64,000 nt of DNA from positions 537,001-601,000 of the forward strand of contig NZ_CP029353.1 of NCBI RefSeq assembly GCF_003130795.1, written 5' to 3'. The position numbers and the translations under genes are program-made. Of the stretch, positions 62,573-64,000 are shown piece after piece; the stretch's first letter is position 1, and every line of letters begins with the position of its first letter. The stretch comes from Azospirillum thermophilum (GTDB taxonomy: Bacteria > Pseudomonadota > Alphaproteobacteria > Azospirillales > Azospirillaceae). The notes beneath the pieces were generated by a model. The model searched no databases. It had not been told where the DNA came from and was given only the letters and a program-made list of their open reading frames with translations.

Positions 62573-63238
62573 ATGAGCACCCCGACCGGGCCCGGCGTGA
62601 TCTCCGGCTTCGACGAGGCCGCCATCGAGGCCGGCCGGCTGCTGTTCGCCAAGGAATGCGACTTCGTCTGGGGGGCGGCGACGCTCGACCAGCTTCCCGA
62701 GGCGACGCTGACCGAGGTGGCCTTCGCCGGCCGCTCCAACGTCGGCAAGTCCAGCCTCGTCAACGCCCTGACCGGCCGCAAGACGCTCGCCCGCACCTCC
62801 AACACGCCGGGCCGCACGCAGCAGCTCAACTTCTTCAACCTCGGCAACCGGCTGATGCTGGTCGACATGCCCGGCTACGGCTATGCCAAGGAATCGAAGG
62901 AGAAGGTGGAGGCGTGGAACGACATGGTCCGCCGCTACCTGAAGGGCCGCGTCACGCTGCGCCGCGCCCTGGTCCTGGTCGATTCGCGCCACGGGCTGAA
63001 GCCCAGCGACCAGGAGATCATGACCATGCTGGATCAGGCGGCGGTGCCCTACGTCGTCGTGCTGACCAAGGCCGACAAGGTGAAGCCCAACGCGCTGGAC
63101 GCCATCCGCCGCGCCACCGAGGGCGCGCTGAAGAAGCATCCCGCCGCCTTCCCCGGCGTGCATGTGACCAGCTCCGAGAAGGGGGTGGGCATCGCGGAGC
63201 TCCGCGCCAGCCTCACCCAGCTCGCGGCGCTCGGCTGA
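62573..63238 (+). CDS. engB: ribosome biogenesis GTP-binding protein YihA/YsxC
   Basis: A 221-residue TRAFAC GTPase needed for 50S assembly. G1 is FAGRSNVGKSSLVNAL, G2 region RTSNTPGRTQQLNFF, G3 LVDMPGYGYAKESKEK, G4 VVLTKADKVK and G5 TSSEKGVG. The ATG at 62573 is chosen over an upstream ATG at 62543 because family proteins begin near it. It lies 109 bp after yidC. Confidence 0.94.
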   Translation: MSTPTGPGVISGFDEAAIEAGRLLFAKECDFVWGAATLDQLPEATLTEVAFAGRSNVGKSSLVNALTGRKTLARTSNTPGRTQQLNFFNLGNRLMLVDMPGYGYAKESKEKVEAWNDMVRRYLKGRVTLRRALVLVDSRHGLKPSDQEIMTMLDQAAVPYVVVLTKADKVKPNALDAIRRATEGALKKHPAAFPGVHVTSSEKGVGIAELRASLTQLAALG

Positions 63239-63260
63239 CGGGGCGGGGCCGACGGCCGTC

Positions 63261-64000
63261 ATGAGCCTGCCGCCGACCCTGCTGTTCCTGATCCAGGCGA
63301 TCGTGCTGATCGCCGGCCCGTTCTTCCTGTGGCGGCTGACCGGGGTGAAGCGGCTGGCCCCCATGGTGGTCGTGCAGATCCTCTTCGGGATCGCGCTCGG
63401 CCCCTCGCTCTTCGGCAGGCTGGCGCCCGACCTGTGGGCCGCCCTGTTCGCCCCGGCCACGCTGGCCCCGCTGTCGGGCCTCGCCCTGCTGGCGGTGCTG
63501 TTCTTCGCCTTCCTGACCGGTCTGCATCTCGACCTGGCGGAGTTCCGCGGGCGGGGGCGCTCCTTCGTCGCCGTCAGCCTGACGAGCATGCTGCTGCCGA
63601 CCCTGCTGGGCGTCGGGCTGGGGCTGTGGATCGCCGAACGCTTTCCGTCCATGGCCGGGCCGAAGGCCGATCCCTGGCTGTTCGCCGCCGGCTTCGGCGT
63701 CTGCGTCGGGGTGACGGCCCTGCCGGTGCTGGGCGCCATCCTGCGCGAGATGGGGTTGCTGGAGCGGCGGGTGGGGCGGCTGGCGCTGGGCTATGCCGCG
63801 GTCAACGACGCGCTGCTCTGGGTGCTGATCACCGGCCTGCTCGCCTGGGCTGCCGGAGGTGGGGCTGCCGGAGGTGGGGCTGCCGGAGGTGGGGCTGCCG
63901 GAGGTGGGGAGGGCAGTGCGGCCGGACTCGGCGAGGTGGCCAGGGTGGCCCTGCTGGGCTTCGCCTATATCGGCGTGACCGAGCTGGTGGTGCGCCCGCT
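63261..64000 (+). CDS. cation:proton antiporter, C-terminus cut by window edge
   Basis: An open frame from the ATG at 63261 to the right edge, about 246 visible residues. It has the N-terminal part of a Na+/H+ exchanger-type (CPA2/Kef-like) protein: LLFLIQAIVLIAGPFFLWRL, MVVVQILFGIALGPSLFGRL and LAVLFFAFLTGLHLDLAEFR, then WLFAAGFGVCVGVTALPVLG and YAAVNDALLWVLITGLLAWA. About seven helices are visible. A loop of four AAGGG repeats (DNA repeat at 63849-63908) lies between two helices. It starts 22 bp after engB. Confidence 0.8.
   Translation, partial: MSLPPTLLFLIQAIVLIAGPFFLWRLTGVKRLAPMVVVQILFGIALGPSLFGRLAPDLWAALFAPATLAPLSGLALLAVLFFAFLTGLHLDLAEFRGRGRSFVAVSLTSMLLPTLLGVGLGLWIAERFPSMAGPKADPWLFAAGFGVCVGVTALPVLGAILREMGLLERRVGRLALGYAAVNDALLWVLITGLLAWAAGGGAAGGGAAGGGAAGGGEGSAAGLGEVARVALLGFAYIGVTELVVRP
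63849..63908 (+). repeat. 15-bp tandem repeat, four copies
   Basis: GCTGCCGGAGGTGGG occurs four times in perfect tandem (63849, 63864, 63879 and 63894), in frame with the antiporter gene, encoding AAGGG each time. Copy-number change would not shift the frame because the unit is a multiple of three. Confidence 0.95.

Noticed and set aside
60136..62868. A 910-codon minus-strand open frame across rnpA-yidD-yidC
   Set aside because: The opposite strand has four conserved genes with exact family motifs; the long frame reflects GC-rich third positions.

Overview
The window is a 64 kb piece of a GC-rich, gene-dense chromosome of an alphaproteobacterium. Gene content and order (aroK-aroB next to xerD, RegB-RegA, ffh-rpsP-rimM-trmD-rplS, rpmH-rnpA-yidD-yidC-engB, dapD/dapE, DUF2336 and DUF2889 proteins) fit Rhodospirillales, most likely an Azospirillum-like organism. 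That placement is inference from recalled family and gene-order knowledge, because no search was run. No tRNA, rRNA, CRISPR array, prophage or insertion sequence was recognised.

Layout. 1-12.3 kb is mostly housekeeping: a truncated J-domain protein, BolA, a ribbon-helix-helix protein, DUF2889 and CBS-domain proteins, shikimate genes aroK-aroB, a small membrane peptide overlapping a large exported protein, xerD, malate synthase, a methyltransferase, accA and a MAPEG-like protein. 12.3-30.3 kb is a surface-polysaccharide region: a GT2 glycosyltransferase and a Wzy-like polymerase; a secreted beta-helix protein; a chemoreceptor with a long AT-rich leader; then a minus-strand series running from a Wzz/BY-kinase through a Wzx-like flippase, a nucleotide-sugar dehydrogenase (frameshifted), an epimerase and GDP-fucose synthase to three glycosyltransferases. 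30.4-33.5 kb holds a Crp/Fnr regulator, a DUF2892 protein and the redox two-component pair RegB-RegA. 33.6-38 kb holds an ABC-2 transporter (ATPase frameshifted), an LpxD-like acyltransferase, an unusual acyl carrier protein and a ketoacyl synthase, which together look like a small lipid assembly and export locus. 38.5-42.2 kb holds cobalamin lower-ligand genes (a CobC-like phosphatase, cobS, cobT) separated by a damaged higBA toxin-antitoxin locus. 42.3-45.5 kb is a hybrid histidine kinase (frameshifted). 45.8-49.4 kb holds a membrane protein, dapE, dapD and a pyrimidine 5'-nucleotidase. 49.5-55.6 kb holds a diguanylate cyclase coupled to a DUF2336 protein, an exported protein, a J-domain-like protein and a pentapeptide-repeat protein. 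55.9-64 kb is the translation and membrane-insertion block, ending in a truncated cation:proton antiporter.

The most striking whole-window signal is a set of four clear, and one possible, single-base losses that break otherwise well-conserved genes. Three of the clear ones fall in runs of C or G, and the other sites fit the loss of a single C. The pattern looks like homopolymer undercalling, but real inactivation cannot be excluded. The best candidate for new biology is the ABC transporter / LpxD paralogue / atypical ACP / ketoacyl synthase cluster.
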